Position numbers and translations under genes: made by a program | Shown: one piece after another, positions 17,240-27,609 of the stretch | Layout: each line of letters starts with the position of its first letter | Position numbering within the stretch: the stretch's first letter is position 1 | Assembly (NCBI GenBank): GCA_003574685.1 | Contig: QOCQ01000007.1 | Location: 1-64,000 of the forward strand | From: Rhodospirillaceae bacterium SYSU D60007 | GTDB lineage: Bacteria; Pseudomonadota; Alphaproteobacteria; Reyranellales; Reyranellaceae | Length of the DNA: 64,000 nucleotides | Direction of reading: 5' to 3' | Notes under the pieces: generated by a model | The model's input: the letters and a program-made list of their open reading frames with translations, nothing else | The model's database searches: none | Told to the model about the DNA's origin: nothing

Positions 17240-18911
17240 CCTCGGCGGGTTCCAGCCAGCCGCGGTAGTGAACGAGCCGCCCGATACCGGGAACGCCGAT
17301 ATCAACGTCGAATCGAAAGCGTCCGAGATCGTCTACGCGCTCCCTGGCCACGATGCGCGGCAACAGAAACCGCGGCAGCGGTATTCCGAGAAGCCGCCCG
17401 CTGCGCAATTCCAGATCGATGCCGTCCGACGACCCGACGGCATCCATGGCGAAGCACAGAAAGGCGAATCTCTCCACGATGAGGCCTCGTTCGCCACCGC
17501 TACCCGCATATTGGGTGGATGCGAACTCGCGCTCGGCAAAGGTTCGACGCCACGTCTCGATGCCATCGCGTACTTCAAATTCCACCGTGACGGCCACATC
17601 CCGCGCCGGGGCTGGAAGGCCAAGGCTGCGCGCAGCAAGCCATGCGAGCAATGCTTTCGGTCCGTCCACATCAGCGCGGCCATGCCAGGCAGCGCCGCCG
17701 GCAACGTCGTGGAGTTGTGCGATGGGCAACGGCAGCCGGCCATAGGCAGGGCCGAGGCATTGCACGTAAAGCGGTCGCACTTCCTCGGAGGCGCACCGGA
17801 TGGCCATGCCCTCCGCCTCGGCGCGTATCTCCTCGAGCTGCAGCAGACCGGTACACGGCATGGCACCCCGTGCTGCAACCGCGCCCCGGGCCAGCTTTCG
17901 CACCAGGGCCACCGAGGCCAGCGCCGGGATCCAGGGCCCATCGCCAGACTCAGCCAAAAGGCGCCATCGCCGTATCACCGCCCGTCCGCCTGCGTCCTGG
18001 CCCGCAACATCGACCAGCATGCCGCCACGGTCCGTACCGAGGCCCCGAACGACACTGGCCATCCAGTGCAGAATGCCGGCCAGCGGAGTCAGTGACCGCA
18101 GCCAGCCCCATCGCACGAGCCAGGACAGCAGCCATAACCCGAAATGCAGCAGCGGCAGTTCCAGCCCGGCATAGAAGGCGACTCGTTGGCCAACGGCGTA
18201 ACGTTCGGGAAACAGGTCGAGGTCAGGCACCTCGCAAAGCCCGAACCACCGCCGCCCCAGGCGCGTCCCGTCCGGAAGTGCAAGCGCGCGCGCATGCAGG
18301 TCCTGCCAGCCCACGGCATGGGTCCATTTGCCTGCCCGCCACAGCCTGACAGGACGGCCGACATAGCTGAGAATGGCGGCGACGGTCGCGGTGCCCCGCG
18401 GTGCTCGGTTGCCGGGCGAGATCGCGATATCAATGGCATCGATACGCGAAAGGTGCGTGGCCATGTCGTCGATTACGGCGGCCGACAGCGCCGGCACGGA
18501 ACTGGCACCTGATGTCACCAGCACGCCGGCTGCCCGCGCAGCCGGGTCAAGCCGCTCGATCCCGCTGACGAAAGCGCGTGCATCGGCGAGATCGACATAG
18601 TGTGCCTTGAGCCCGATGCAGGCCTCGGCCACGCGATAATCCGCCCCCTGGAAGGGACCAGCCGTATGGATGACAGCGTCCGGCTGCAAGGACGCAAGCA
18701 CCTCGACCCAGCCGGGTATGCCGAGGTTCAGCTCTGCGGCCTGGATGTCGTGCCGCCCATGCAGCTTGCATAGTTCGCCCGCAAGGGCCTTTGCCCGCTG
18801 CCGGTTGCGCGCCAGCACAATCGGTACGACCTCGTCGTGACGTGCCAGAAGGCGGCAGACGCGCTCCCCGAACGCGCCTGTGCCACCAATGACCGCAACC
18901 CGAAACGGCAT
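17214..18911 (-). CDS. Saccharopine dehydrogenase-like NADP-binding / DUF4166 protein
   Basis: A 565-residue fusion. The N-terminal Rossmann domain begins VAVIGGTGAFGERVCRLLA and contains VIHTAGPFQGADYRVAEAC and YVDLADARAF, typical of saccharopine-dehydrogenase-like oxidoreductases. A hydrophobic stretch follows at about 260-300 (LPLLHFGLWLLSWLVRWGW). The C-terminal third resembles DUF4166, with FRFDVDIGVPGIGRLVHYRGWL near the end. The start ATG 18911 is placed at the Rossmann strand; longer frames run into the bpt region. The reaction is unknown. It is divergent from bpt and converges on the penicillin acylase gene. Confidence 0.8.
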   Translation of the reverse strand: MPFRVAVIGGTGAFGERVCRLLARHDEVVPIVLARNRQRAKALAGELCKLHGRHDIQAAELNLGIPGWVEVLASLQPDAVIHTAGPFQGADYRVAEACIGLKAHYVDLADARAFVSGIERLDPAARAAGVLVTSGASSVPALSAAVIDDMATHLSRIDAIDIAISPGNRAPRGTATVAAILSYVGRPVRLWRAGKWTHAVGWQDLHARALALPDGTRLGRRWFGLCEVPDLDLFPERYAVGQRVAFYAGLELPLLHFGLWLLSWLVRWGWLRSLTPLAGILHWMASVVRGLGTDRGGMLVDVAGQDAGGRAVIRRWRLLAESGDGPWIPALASVALVRKLARGAVAARGAMPCTGLLQLEEIRAEAEGMAIRCASEEVRPLYVQCLGPAYGRLPLPIAQLHDVAGGAAWHGRADVDGPKALLAWLAARSLGLPAPARDVAVTVEFEVRDGIETWRRTFAEREFASTQYAGSGGERGLIVERFAFLCFAMDAVGSSDGIDLELRSGRLLGIPLPRFLLPRIVARERVDDLGRFRFDVDIGVPGIGRLVHYRGWLEPAEATSRAAAE

Positions 18912-19051
18912 CGCCGCGACTATGCCACAGGCGATCCGGGAAAGCGCCGGGTTGCCGCAGCCGCTTGCCGGGACTCGCCCTGCGGGCGCGCCGCAGGTAG
19001 AGTCGGCAGGTGGAGTCGGCACAGACCCCCGGCGATCACGGACGGAGACCG

Positions 19052-19813
19052 ATGTTCATCCGGCAGACTGCGGCACCGTTGCGCTTTTTCCGCACGACGC
19101 CAGCGCTGCGGTGCCCTTACCTGCCTAACCGTTTCGAAACCAAGCTGGTCACCGAGCTTGGCGGCCCGGATGCGCTCGACCTGCATGACCAGCTCACCGA
19201 TGCCGGCTTCCGACGCTCGCACCACTACGTCTACAAGCCCCTGTGCGGAAGTTGCCAGGCCTGCGTGCCGGTGCGCATTCCGGTGGCGGCATTCCAGCCC
19301 AGCCGCTCGCAGCGGCGTACCTGGCGCGCCAATCAGGACGTGGCCGGCGCGGTGCTGCCGGCGATGGCAACGAGCGAGCAGTTTGCGCTGTTCTCGCGCT
19401 ATGTCGCGGCGCGCCATGGCGATGGCGACATGTCGGAGATGGATTTTGACGATTACCGGGCAATGATCGAGGAAAGCCCGGTCGACACGCATCTGGTTGA
19501 ACTGCGCGACGGGCAGCGCCTGGTTGCTGCCTGCCTTACCGACTGGCTGGGCAACGGTATCTCGGCCGTCTACAGCTTCTTTGATCCGCGCCTGCGCCGC
19601 CGCGCCCTGGGCGTACTGACGGTGATGTGGCTGGTCGAGGAAGCGAAGCGGCGGGGACTGCCCTACGTCTATCTCGGGTACTGGATCGCAGGCTCCAGCA
19701 AGATGGACTACAAGGCCCGCTATGCGCCCCTGGAGGCGCTGGGTCCGGGCGGTTGGGAAGCCTTCGAGCCGTCCGCTATTGCGGGGTCCCGTTCCAGGCC
19801 AGCAGTGCGATAG
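19052..19813 (+). CDS. bpt: Aspartate/glutamate leucyl-tRNA-protein transferase
   Basis: A 253-residue enzyme that adds leucine from Leu-tRNA to proteins with N-terminal Asp or Glu, marking them for ClpS/ClpAP degradation. It shows the N-domain CPYLPNRFET, YKPLCGSCQACVPVRIPV with the conserved cysteines, and the C-domain elements SAVYSFFDP, YVYLGYWI and MDYKARYAPLE, all typical of Bpt/ATE1-type enzymes. The ATG at 19052 has GGAG 5 bases upstream; the frame begins earlier at 19010. The last 38 bases overlap the convergent uppP gene. Confidence 0.92.
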   Translation: MFIRQTAAPLRFFRTTPALRCPYLPNRFETKLVTELGGPDALDLHDQLTDAGFRRSHHYVYKPLCGSCQACVPVRIPVAAFQPSRSQRRTWRANQDVAGAVLPAMATSEQFALFSRYVAARHGDGDMSEMDFDDYRAMIEESPVDTHLVELRDGQRLVAACLTDWLGNGISAVYSFFDPRLRRRALGVLTVMWLVEEAKRRGLPYVYLGYWIAGSSKMDYKARYAPLEALGPGGWEAFEPSAIAGSRSRPAVR

Positions 19814-20597
19814 CCAGCGCGCCCAGCGCGATGCGATACCAGGCGAACGGCGCAAAGCCGTAGCGGCTGATGAACGCAACGACGCGCGACACCACTGCCA
19901 TCGCAACGGCGAAGGCTGCGGCGAAGCCGATGGCGATCAGCAGCACGCCATCGGTGTTGGCGCCCAGGACGGACCAGTTCTTCAGGACGTCGTAGACCGT
20001 CGCGCCAAGCATTGTCGGGATCGCGAGAAAGAAGGAGAACTCCGCCGAAGTCGCGCGGTCCACACCCAGCAACCGGGCGCCCATGATCGTCGCGCCCGAC
20101 CGCGAAACACCCGGTATCATCGCCACGGCCTGACAGAATCCGATACCCAGCGCCGTCTTCCATCCCATGGCATCGACATGCTTGACGAAGGGCCGCGGTG
20201 CCACGCGCTCGATCAGCAGGATGGCGAGGCCGCCCGCCACCAGCGCCACCGCCACCACCCATGGATTAAACAGCACAGCCTTGATGAAGCCGTGCGCGGC
20301 AGCCCCGATGATGGCGGCGGGCAAAAAGCCGGCCAGCACATTGACGGCGAAGCGCGTCGCCTTGTCCTCGCGGAACACGCCCCTCGCCGTTTGCCAGATC
20401 TTCAGACGATAGAGCCAGCAGACTGCCAGGATGGCACCGAGCTGGATTGCGATCACGAAGACGCTGCTGGCGGGGCCGCGGAATCCGAGCACCTCCTTCA
20501 TCAGCAGCAAATGGCCGGTGGAGGAGACAGGGATGAACTCCGTCAGCCCCTCAAGCACGCCCAGCAGCAAGGCCTTCAGCGCGGCTGCGATATCCAT
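19776..20597 (-). CDS. uppP: Undecaprenyl-diphosphatase (BacA family)
   Basis: A 273-residue polytopic membrane phosphatase that recycles undecaprenyl pyrophosphate, the lipid carrier of peptidoglycan and O-antigen synthesis. Both signatures are present: EGLTEFIPVSSTGHLLL near the N-terminus and IPGVSRSGATIMGARLLG in the middle. About eight hydrophobic segments are present. It begins 8 bases after the end of parC and may be transcribed with it. Its 3' end overlaps bpt by 38 bases. Confidence 0.95.
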   Translation of the reverse strand: MDIAAALKALLLGVLEGLTEFIPVSSTGHLLLMKEVLGFRGPASSVFVIAIQLGAILAVCWLYRLKIWQTARGVFREDKATRFAVNVLAGFLPAAIIGAAAHGFIKAVLFNPWVVAVALVAGGLAILLIERVAPRPFVKHVDAMGWKTALGIGFCQAVAMIPGVSRSGATIMGARLLGVDRATSAEFSFFLAIPTMLGATVYDVLKNWSVLGANTDGVLLIAIGFAAAFAVAMAVVSRVVAFISRYGFAPFAWYRIALGALAIALLAWNGTPQ

Positions 20598-20605
20598 CAG
20601 ATCGC

Positions 20606-22855
20606 TCAGAAGCGTGTGGCACGGGGCGAACCCGTCGGCGGCAGGCGGCCGGCCTGGGCGCGTTCTCCGATCCAGTCCTTGAGCTCGTCCCGGCCCTTGA
20701 GGCGGTTCTGCCACTGCAAGCCTTCAGCCAGCACGAACGCCTTCGCGTCGCCCAGCCCGCCGTCCTTGTGCTTCTGCAGGATGACACCGCGGCCGCGCGC
20801 CATCTCCGGCACCTCGCCGATGGGAAAGATCAAGAGCTTGCGATTTTCCCCGATGGCCGCGATGTGATCGGCACCCTCAGGCACCACGCGGCAGGTGACC
20901 GCCTCCTCGCCTTCCGCCAGGTTGAGCACCTGCTTGCCGCCCCGGGTTTGGGCGACCACCTCGTCCTCGGGCACGATGAAACCCCGGCCGCCATGGCCTG
21001 CGACCAGGAATTTGCGGCTTCCCTTGAACACGAGCAGTTCGACGATGTCCTGCTCGTTGCCAAGATCGATCATCAGGCGAATCGGCTCGCCATGGCCGCG
21101 CGCACCCGGCAGCCGGTCGATGCCCACCGTATAGAAGCGGCCGTTAGTGCCGAACACCAGCAGCTTGTCGGTCGAGTGCGCGTGCAGCCAGAACTTCTCG
21201 CGATCCCCTTCCTTGTACTTCAGTTCGGCGATGGCGGCAGGCTCGAGGTGGCCCTTCGCGGCTCGAATCCATCCCTTCTCCGAGCAGATCACCGTAACGG
21301 CTTCCTTCTCGATGAAGGCATCCATCGGCATATCCACGGGCGGCGGGGCGTCGACAATCCCGGTCCGACGTCTGCCCTTGTCCGTCCTGGCGCCATATTC
21401 CTTGCGCAGTTCCTGAATGTCCGCGGCGATCGACTGCCACTGCTTCTTCTCGTCGGCCAGCAAGGCGCGCAATTCCTTGCGCTCCTGCGTCAGCGCCTTG
21501 TGCTCCTTCCTGATTTCGATCTCTTCCAGCCGACGCAGTGCGCGCAGCCTCATGTTGAGAACGGACTCGGCCTGCAGATCGCTCAGGTCGAAACGCTTCA
21601 TCATCACCGGCTTCGGTTCGTCCTCGCTGCGAATGATGGCGATGACCTCATCGATGTTGAGATAGACGACGAGATAGCCGTTGAGGATCTCCAGGCGCCG
21701 GTCGATCTCGGCCAGGCGGAACCGCGAGCGACGCTGCAGAACGACCTGCCGGTGATCGAGCCAGGCCTGCAGTGCCTGCCGCAGATCCATGACCCGCGGC
21801 ACCTGATCGGCATCGAGCACGTTCAGGTTCAGCGGAAAGCGGATTTCCAGGTCCGTGAGCTTGAAGAGCTGCTCCATCAGCAGCTCGGCCGGTACATTGC
21901 CGGTTCTGGGTTCAAGCACCAGCCGCACGTCGTCGGCCGACTCGTCGCGCACGTCCTCCAGCATCGGCAGCTTCTTGGCGTTGATCAGCTCGGCGATTTT
22001 CTCGACCAGCTTCGCCTTGGGCACCTGGTAGGGAACTTCGGTGACGACGATGCGATACTGGCCGCGCGGCAACGTCTCCTTCACCCATTTGGCCCGGACG
22101 CGGAAGGAGCCGCGGCCCGTCCTGTAGGCCTCGATCACCGACTCGCGCGGTTCGACCAGCACACCGCCCGTCGGGAAATCCGGACCAGGCACGTGCTCGA
22201 CAAGCGTTTCAATGCGCGCGTTGGGCGCCTTGATGAGGTGCAGCAGCGCATCGCACAGCTCGCCGACATTGTGTGGCGGGATCGAGGTTGCCATGCCGAC
22301 CGCAATCCCTGCCGCGCCATTGGCCAGCAGGTTGGGGAAGGCCGCGGGCAGCACCACGGGCTCCCGCTCGGCTCCGTCGAAGTTGGGCCGGAAGTCGACC
22401 GCGTCCTCGTTGATGCCGGCCAGCAGCGCCTGCGCCACGTCGGTGAGCCGGGCCTCGGTGTAGCGCATGGCCGCGGCGTTATCGCCGTCGATGTTGCCGA
22501 AATTCCCCTGTCCGTCGACCAGCGGATAGCGGGTGGCGAAATCCTGTGCCAGGCGCACCAGGGCATCGTAGATCGACTGATCGCCATGGGGATGCAGCTT
22601 GCCCATCGTGTCACCCACGACGCGCGCACTCTTCTTGAAGGCGCCGTTGGGGTCGAGCCGCAGTTCCTGCATGGTGTAGAGTAGCCGCCGATGCACCGGC
22701 TTCAGCCCGTCGCGCACATCGGGCAGCGATCGCGCCATGATGGTGCTGAGCGCATAGGAGAGATAGCGATCGGACAGCGCCGAACCGAGCGGCACGGCCC
22801 GGATGGGCACCGGCGGAGGTGGCGGCGGCGCAGCGGCAGAAGTTTGTTTGGCCAT
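20606..22855 (-). CDS. parC: DNA topoisomerase IV subunit A
   Basis: A 749-residue type IIA topoisomerase A subunit that decatenates daughter chromosomes. The catalytic tyrosine is Tyr132 in [12 protein letters not shown]. The quinolone-resistance region reads [21 protein letters not shown], with DQS where E. coli ParC has [18 protein letters not shown] and the [16 protein letters not shown] blade in the C-terminal beta-pinwheel support ParC. The gyrase-specific GyrA box (QRRGGKG) is absent, so it is ParC rather than GyrA. The N-terminus has a proline run (residues 10-15). It lies 23 bases downstream of recO; a small hairpin overlaps the recO stop. Confidence 0.94.
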   Translation of the reverse strand: MAKQTSAAAPPPPPPVPIRAVPLGSALSDRYLSYALSTIMARSLPDVRDGLKPVHRRLLYTMQELRLDPNGAFKKSARVVGDTMGKLHPHGDQSIYDALVRLAQDFATRYPLVDGQGNFGNIDGDNAAAMRYTEARLTDVAQALLAGINEDAVDFRPNFDGAEREPVVLPAAFPNLLANGAAGIAVGMATSIPPHNVGELCDALLHLIKAPNARIETLVEHVPGPDFPTGGVLVEPRESVIEAYRTGRGSFRVRAKWVKETLPRGQYRIVVTEVPYQVPKAKLVEKIAELINAKKLPMLEDVRDESADDVRLVLEPRTGNVPAELLMEQLFKLTDLEIRFPLNLNVLDADQVPRVMDLRQALQAWLDHRQVVLQRRSRFRLAEIDRRLEILNGYLVVYLNIDEVIAIIRSEDEPKPVMMKRFDLSDLQAESVLNMRLRALRRLEEIEIRKEHKALTQERKELRALLADEKKQWQSIAADIQELRKEYGARTDKGRRRTGIVDAPPPVDMPMDAFIEKEAVTVICSEKGWIRAAKGHLEPAAIAELKYKEGDREKFWLHAHSTDKLLVFGTNGRFYTVGIDRLPGARGHGEPIRLMIDLGNEQDIVELLVFKGSRKFLVAGHGGRGFIVPEDEVVAQTRGGKQVLNLAEGEEAVTCRVVPEGADHIAAIGENRKLLIFPIGEVPEMARGRGVILQKHKDGGLGDAKAFVLAEGLQWQNRLKGRDELKDWIGERAQAGRLPPTGSPRATRF

Positions 22856-22878
22856 AGATCGAGGGGTCTGTGGCTGAA

Positions 22879-23613
22879 CTAGCCACTATCTGTTGTGCTA
22901 AACCGTTGAAGCGCTTCGATAAACCGCTGCCGCGCCGGTGGCAAGGGTTTGTTGTGTGGCCAGAAGACGTGACGCTCCAGGAAATATCCGGTCAGTTCGA
23001 GTCCCTGCAGCCACTCCTGCACAGTGCCAACCTGGCGCGCCGCCAGGAATGGCGGCAGGGCGAGAAGCTTGTCCCTGTACGGCTCGCCGGCGGCGCGGCT
23101 GACCGCCCGCCCCGTTCGGGGCGAAACATAGAGGAGCTCGTCTCTCACGCCCGTTGCGGCGCATTGCTGGAGATCAAGTCCAAAACCGAGTTCCTGGAGC
23201 AAGCCCAGTTCAAGGTGCACGTAAACGCTCGGCCAGCCTTCGTGACCCAGCGCACCCAGCAAGGCGGTCATGCCCTCGAAGAGGGCCGGATGCGGCTCAC
23301 GCTCGGGCAAGGCCGCGTCCAGCGTCGCACAGGCGGCGGCCAGACCCGCCAGCGCCAGGGGATCGTCCAGCACGCGCGCGGCATGAGCCGTGACCAGTTC
23401 GCCCCTGAATGTCCCGAGCTGCTCTGCGACGCGGCCGCGCCATGCCACGCGCAGGCGATTGCCCGGCTGCCAGAGTGACCGCTGGCCGCTCGATGCGCCG
23501 CCATGCACGAAACCGGCATGACGTCCATGACCGGCCGTCAGCAGCGTGACGATCACCGCCGCCTCGCCATGGCTGCGCGACCCCAGCAAGACACCTTCCT
23601 CAGTCCATTCCAC
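22879..23613 (-). CDS. recO: DNA repair protein RecO
   Basis: A 244-residue protein of the RecFOR pathway, which loads RecA on SSB-coated single strands. The N-terminal OB-fold starts [25 protein letters not shown], with [18 protein letters not shown]. The helical C-terminal domain contains [20 protein letters not shown]. The four-cysteine zinc finger of some RecO proteins is not present; only one cysteine remains in that loop (QQCAATG), which is common in this class. It sits between era and parC on the same strand, the usual alphaproteobacterial order. Confidence 0.93.
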   Translation of the reverse strand: MEWTEEGVLLGSRSHGEAAVIVTLLTAGHGRHAGFVHGGASSGQRSLWQPGNRLRVAWRGRVAEQLGTFRGELVTAHAARVLDDPLALAGLAAACATLDAALPEREPHPALFEGMTALLGALGHEGWPSVYVHLELGLLQELGFGLDLQQCAATGVRDELLYVSPRTGRAVSRAAGEPYRDKLLALPPFLAARQVGTVQEWLQGLELTGYFLERHVFWPHNKPLPPARQRFIEALQRFSTTDSG

Positions 23614-23645
23614 GGCGCCTCGCTTGTGAACACCCGACCATACCC

Positions 23646-24572
23646 CTAGACGTCGTATTCAAGGCCCCACTCGCGGTACCGCTCGCGCTCCTCCGCCCAG
23701 CGCTCCTTGACCTTGACGGTCAGAAACAGGTGCACCGGCCGGCCCACGATCTCCGTGAGCTGCTTGCGTGCACGGCTGCCGATCATCTTGATGCGCGATC
23801 CGCCCTTGCCCAGGGCAATCGGCCGCTGGCTCTCACGCATGACGAACACCGCGCAATCCACGCGCGCGCTGCCATCCGGCCGCTCGCTCCAGGCCTCAGT
23901 TTCCACGGCGGCATCATAAGGCAGCTCGTCGTGAAGTTGCAGGAACACCTGCTCGCGCACGACTTCCGCCGCCAGCAGGCGAAGGGGCATGTCGGTCAGC
24001 TGATCCTCGGGATAAAGCAGTGGACCTTCCGGAACGGCCTGCGCCAGCCAATCGGCAAGATCGCCAATGCCGTCGCCCGTCCTTGCCGAAACCATGAAGG
24101 TCCGCTCGAAGGCAAAGGAGGCATTGGCCGTAGCCGCCAGCGCCAGCAGCTTGTCGCGGCGGACCAGATCGATCTTGTTGAGCACCAGAATCGCTGGCTT
24201 GCCGACTTCGCCCAGCCGGTCGGCGATGGCACGGGCCTCGTCATTGAAGCCGCGCGATGCATCCACGAGCATGGCCACCAGATCGGCGTCCGAGGCACCC
24301 TGCCAGGCGGCCCTCACCATGGCCCGTTCGAGGCGCCGCTTGCGGCGGTCGTGAATTCCCGGCGTGTCGACAAAAACAATCTGCGCGCGCCTGCCGTCGG
24401 GCAGCGCATGCATGGCAATGCCCAGCACCCGTGTGCGCGTCGTCTGCGCCTTGGGCGAAACGATCGCCACCTTGCTGCCGACCAGCGTGTTGAGCAGCGT
24501 GGACTTGCCGGCATTGGGTGCGCCCAGCAGCGCCACGAAGCCAGCCCGCGTCCTGTCAGTTCGCTCGGTCAT
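23646..24572 (-). CDS. era: Ribosome-assembly GTPase Era
   Basis: A 308-residue GTPase that assists 30S subunit maturation. The G domain has G1 GAPNAGKST (17-25), G2 in KAQTTRTRVLG, G3 DTPG and G4 NKID. The C-terminal KH domain carries the RNA-binding element GKGGSRIKMIGSRARKQL. It is followed 32 bases later by recO and lies 7 bases downstream of rnc, so the genes form one operon. Confidence 0.96.
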   Translation of the reverse strand: MTERTDRTRAGFVALLGAPNAGKSTLLNTLVGSKVAIVSPKAQTTRTRVLGIAMHALPDGRRAQIVFVDTPGIHDRRKRRLERAMVRAAWQGASDADLVAMLVDASRGFNDEARAIADRLGEVGKPAILVLNKIDLVRRDKLLALAATANASFAFERTFMVSARTGDGIGDLADWLAQAVPEGPLLYPEDQLTDMPLRLLAAEVVREQVFLQLHDELPYDAAVETEAWSERPDGSARVDCAVFVMRESQRPIALGKGGSRIKMIGSRARKQLTEIVGRPVHLFLTVKVKERWAEERERYREWGLEYDV

Positions 24573-24579
24573 TCCTTTG

Positions 24580-25296
24580 CTATTTCAGCGACTCCAGCAT
24601 GGCGACGGCCGCCGCACGCTCGGCTTCGCGTTTGGTCTTGCCGGTACCGCGCGCCGGCGCACGGCCCCGTATCGTCACCTCCATGACGAACTGGGGGGCA
24701 TGCTGCGGCCCTTCGCGGCCGACCTCACGATAGCCCGGCAAAGGCAGGCCGCGCCCCTGGGCCCATTCCTGCAGCGCTGTCTTGGGATCGCGTGGCGGAG
24801 TCGGGTCGTGCTCGATGCGTGGCACCCAGTGCCGTTCGACAAAGGCGCGCGCGGCGTCAAGCCCGCCGTCGCGGTAAATCGCGCCGATGACCGCCTCGCA
24901 GGCATCCGCGAGAATGGCGGGCTTTTTGCGGCCGCCGGTGGCTTCCTCTGAGTCCGCCAGCGTCAGACGGGCACCAAGGCCGATAGCGCGTGCCACCTCG
25001 GCCAGCGTTTCCGCCCGCACCAGGGCTGCATGCCGGCGTGCCAGCTCCCCCTCGCTTTCGTCCGGGAAGCGGCGGATCAGCAGGTCGGCGACGACCAGCG
25101 ACAACACGCGATCGCCGAGAAACTCCAGCCGTTCGTTGCCATGGCGCAAGTCCAGGTTACGGCCGCGCAGGCGGTCAATCGCACTGCGGTGCGTCAGCGC
25201 CTCGCGCAACAGGTCGGGGTTGGCAAAGTCATGGCCCAGCGCCGCCGCGAACGCGGCTGCAGGATCGGCGGACGCTTCCTCCAAGGCTTCCCCCAT
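24580..25296 (-). CDS. rnc: Ribonuclease III
   Basis: A 238-residue double-stranded-RNA endonuclease that processes rRNA precursors. The RNase III signature is NERLEFLGDRVLSLVVADLL with the metal ligands Glu and Asp. A second acidic pair lies in ILADACEAVIGAIYRDGG. The C-terminal dsRBD starts near residue 165 (DPKTALQEWAQGRGLPLPGY) and ends KTKREAERAAAVAML. The ATG at 25296 is 5 bases after the lepB stop; the longer frame would run into lepB. It belongs to the lepB-rnc-era-recO operon. Confidence 0.95.
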   Translation of the reverse strand: MGEALEEASADPAAAFAAALGHDFANPDLLREALTHRSAIDRLRGRNLDLRHGNERLEFLGDRVLSLVVADLLIRRFPDESEGELARRHAALVRAETLAEVARAIGLGARLTLADSEEATGGRKKPAILADACEAVIGAIYRDGGLDAARAFVERHWVPRIEHDPTPPRDPKTALQEWAQGRGLPLPGYREVGREGPQHAPQFVMEVTIRGRAPARGTGKTKREAERAAAVAMLESLK

Positions 25297-25301
25297 GCGC
25301 C

Positions 25302-26063
25302 CTATTGGATGCCGTCCAGTATCCGGGTGAAACGGATTGCGCCCGGCCACTTCCAGACTTCCCACAGCGATGCCGAACCGTCGTGCGAGAAGAAGATGAA
25401 CTCGGCCCGGCCCACCAGATTCTCGACCGGCACGAAGCCTACCTGGCTGGACAGCACACGGCTGTCGGCCGACTCATCGCGATTGTCGCCCATCACGAAC
25501 ACATGCCCGGGCGGAACGACGAACTCGCGCGTGTTGTCAGGATCTTCGCCCGGCTCCCTCGGGGCGCCCATCGGCCGCTTCTTCTGGATAAAGTGGCCCT
25601 CCCCGCCCGGCAGCATCTCAAGGAAAATCTGCGCATCGGAGGAACCGCCGGCCGGACGTGCTCCCGGCCCGATCGGGCGCAATTCGACAGGCCTGCCGTT
25701 GATATGGAGCAGGCCGCCCTTGACCTGGACCCGATCTCCTTCGACCCCGACGATCCGCTTGATGTAGTCGGTCTTGTTGTCTCCCGGCCATTTGAACACG
25801 GCGACATCGCCGACCTGCGGCGGACGCTCGAAAATTCGGCCCGAGAATGGGGCCAGCGCCAGCGGAAAGGAGTAGCGGCTGTAACCGTAGGCGTATTTCG
25901 AGACGAACAGGTAGTCGCCCACCAGCAGCGTGGGGACCATGGAGCTGCTGGGAATATTGAACGGCTCGAACGCGAAGGTGCGGGCCACAATAGCGATCAG
26001 AACGGCATAGACGACGGTCTTGATCGTTTCTTTCCAGCCGTCTGATTTATCTTTGCGGCTCAT
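25302..26063 (-). CDS. lepB: Signal peptidase I
   Basis: A 253-residue serine protease that removes signal peptides from exported preproteins. One membrane helix spans about residues 14-30. The catalytic dyad is Ser41 in PSSSMVPTL and Lys102 in TDYIKRIVG. The box D/E region VFVMGDNRDESADSR is intact. It follows acpS after a 117-base gap that contains a TATACC-like box but no convincing -35, so it may have its own promoter. Confidence 0.95.
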   Translation of the reverse strand: MSRKDKSDGWKETIKTVVYAVLIAIVARTFAFEPFNIPSSSMVPTLLVGDYLFVSKYAYGYSRYSFPLALAPFSGRIFERPPQVGDVAVFKWPGDNKTDYIKRIVGVEGDRVQVKGGLLHINGRPVELRPIGPGARPAGGSSDAQIFLEMLPGGEGHFIQKKRPMGAPREPGEDPDNTREFVVPPGHVFVMGDNRDESADSRVLSSQVGFVPVENLVGRAEFIFFSHDGSASLWEVWKWPGAIRFTRILDGIQ

Positions 26064-26180
26064 GGTCTTGTGGAATTCCGTTGAGGGTACGCTTTAACTG
26101 CCGGCCGGGGGCTGCACAGCAGGCGGCGGGTATAGCAACAAAGGAAGGGCAAGTCTTGTCTTCCGGAAGGGCCTGAGCGC

Positions 26181-26588
26181 TCACTGCTGAGGCAGCGCCT
26201 CGATGACAACGAAGGCCTGCGCCATGGGGAAGTCATCGGTAATGGTCAGGTGTACTTCGGCGCGCATGCCGGCCGGTGTAAGGGCGCGCAGCCGCTCCAG
26301 GGCGCCGCCAGTCAGGTGCATGGTGGGCTGGCCACCGGGCTTGTTCACGACGCCCATGTCGCGCCAGAACACGCCACGCCGCATGCCAGTCCCCAGGGCC
26401 TTGGCGCAGGCCTCCTTGGCAGCAAAGCGCTTGGCGTAGCTTGCCGCGCGATCCGCGCGACCGTCCGAGCGGCGCCGCTCGATTTCGGTGTAGCAGCGGT
26501 CGAGAAAGCGCACGTCGTGCCGCTGCAGCGTCTTCTCGATGCGCCGGATATCGATCAGGTCGCTGCCGATGCCGATGATCATGCGCAC
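26181..26588 (-). CDS. acpS: Holo-[acyl-carrier-protein] synthase
   Basis: A 135-residue enzyme that moves the phosphopantetheine arm of CoA onto acyl carrier protein. The two signatures are [13 protein letters not shown] near the N-terminus (metal-ligand Asp) and [21 protein letters not shown] (Glu ligand). The C-terminal [17 protein letters not shown] is the usual last strand. Either ATG 26588 or 26582 may be used. It lies upstream of lepB, but pdxJ, its frequent partner in alphaproteobacteria, is replaced here by egtD. Confidence 0.93.
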   Translation of the reverse strand: MRMIIGIGSDLIDIRRIEKTLQRHDVRFLDRCYTEIERRRSDGRADRAASYAKRFAAKEACAKALGTGMRRGVFWRDMGVVNKPGGQPTMHLTGGALERLRALTPAGMRAEVHLTITDDFPMAQAFVVIEALPQQ

Positions 26589-26622
26589 GGAAATAGCGCG
26601 TCGGCGTTTCCCGCGCCAGCCT

Positions 26623-27609
26623 TCACCCGGGCTCGTCGCCGGCGGCCGTCAGGTAGTGAACGCTGAAAAGCCTGTGCGGATCTGTCCATGTCCGGGCACG
26701 CACGAATCCTGCCGACGCCGACAGCGCGTCAATGTCGCCAAGATCGTATTTGTAGGAGTACTCCGTGTGGATGCGCTCCCCGGTATCGAAGAAGAAGGGC
26801 CGGCCGGCCACCCGCACCCATTGCGGGCACAGGCTGCGGATATAGATTTCGATGCGGCCCTCGCCGGAGTTGTAAAACGCGTCATGCGCAAAGGCACGCG
26901 CGTCGAAATTCGCATCCAGCTCGCGGTTCATGCGCAGCAGCAGGTTGAGACTGAAGGCAGCGGTCACGCCCGCGGAGTCATTGTAGGCAGCATGCAGCAT
27001 CTCCGGATCCTTCTTGAGGTCCGCGCCCAGCACGAGCGCGCCGCCACGACCCAGCAGTCGACGCGCATTGTGCAGGAACTCCCGCGCCTCGTGCCGATCC
27101 AGGTTGCCGATCGTCGATCCCGGAAAGAAGCCGAGCCTTGGGGCATCGGCGGCGCCCGGCAGCCAGGGCAGCACCGGCATGTCCATGTAGTCGGCGTAGA
27201 CGGGAACCACCGGCAGAAGCGGATAGTCGCGCCGCAGGCGGCGGCTGCTCGCCTCCAGGTGCTCGACCGAGATGTCGATCGGCAGATACGCCGCCACCTT
27301 GTGCAGCCCATCGAGCAGCAGGCGGGTCTTGGTGCTCGATCCGCTGCCAAACTCCACCAGCTGCCGGCCCGGGCCGGCCAGCGCCGCGATGTCGGGCACG
27401 CAATCGCGCAGGATCGCGATTTCCGTGCGCGTCAGGTAATATTCCGGTAGCTCGCAGATCGCGTCGAACAGCGCCGAACCCTGGGCGTCGTACAGGAACT
27501 TGGCCGGAACAGCGCGCGGCCGCCTTGCCAGGCCAGCCAGAACGGCCGCCTCGAACGTATCCCCCTCGGCCGCACGGCCGATCTTCACAGGCAGGCCCGA
27601 ATACATCAC
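26623..27609 (-). CDS. egtD: L-histidine N(alpha)-methyltransferase, ergothioneine synthesis
   Basis: A 328-residue SAM-dependent methyltransferase that makes hercynine (trimethylhistidine), the first step to ergothioneine. It shows the SAM motif [17 protein letters not shown]-like stretch ([18 protein letters not shown]), [19 protein letters not shown] and [20 protein letters not shown], which are EgtD family marks. Translation starts at GTG 27609 (or ATG 27606) and overlaps the egtB stop, so the two are translationally coupled. Downstream acpS starts 34 bases later. Confidence 0.92.
   Translation of the reverse strand: MMYSGLPVKIGRAAEGDTFEAAVLAGLARRPRAVPAKFLYDAQGSALFDAICELPEYYLTRTEIAILRDCVPDIAALAGPGRQLVEFGSGSSTKTRLLLDGLHKVAAYLPIDISVEHLEASSRRLRRDYPLLPVVPVYADYMDMPVLPWLPGAADAPRLGFFPGSTIGNLDRHEAREFLHNARRLLGRGGALVLGADLKKDPEMLHAAYNDSAGVTAAFSLNLLLRMNRELDANFDARAFAHDAFYNSGEGRIEIYIRSLCPQWVRVAGRPFFFDTGERIHTEYSYKYDLGDIDALSASAGFVRARTWTDPHRLFSVHYLTAAGDEPG

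Noticed and set aside
20768-22684. A 638-codon frame antisense to parC
   Set aside because: The sense frame is unmistakable ParC; the antisense frame is a composition artefact.
22870-22886. Six-base hairpin GTGGCT/AGCCAC at the parC-recO junction
   Set aside because: Too short and lacking a T-run; it overlaps the recO stop and probably has no role as terminator.
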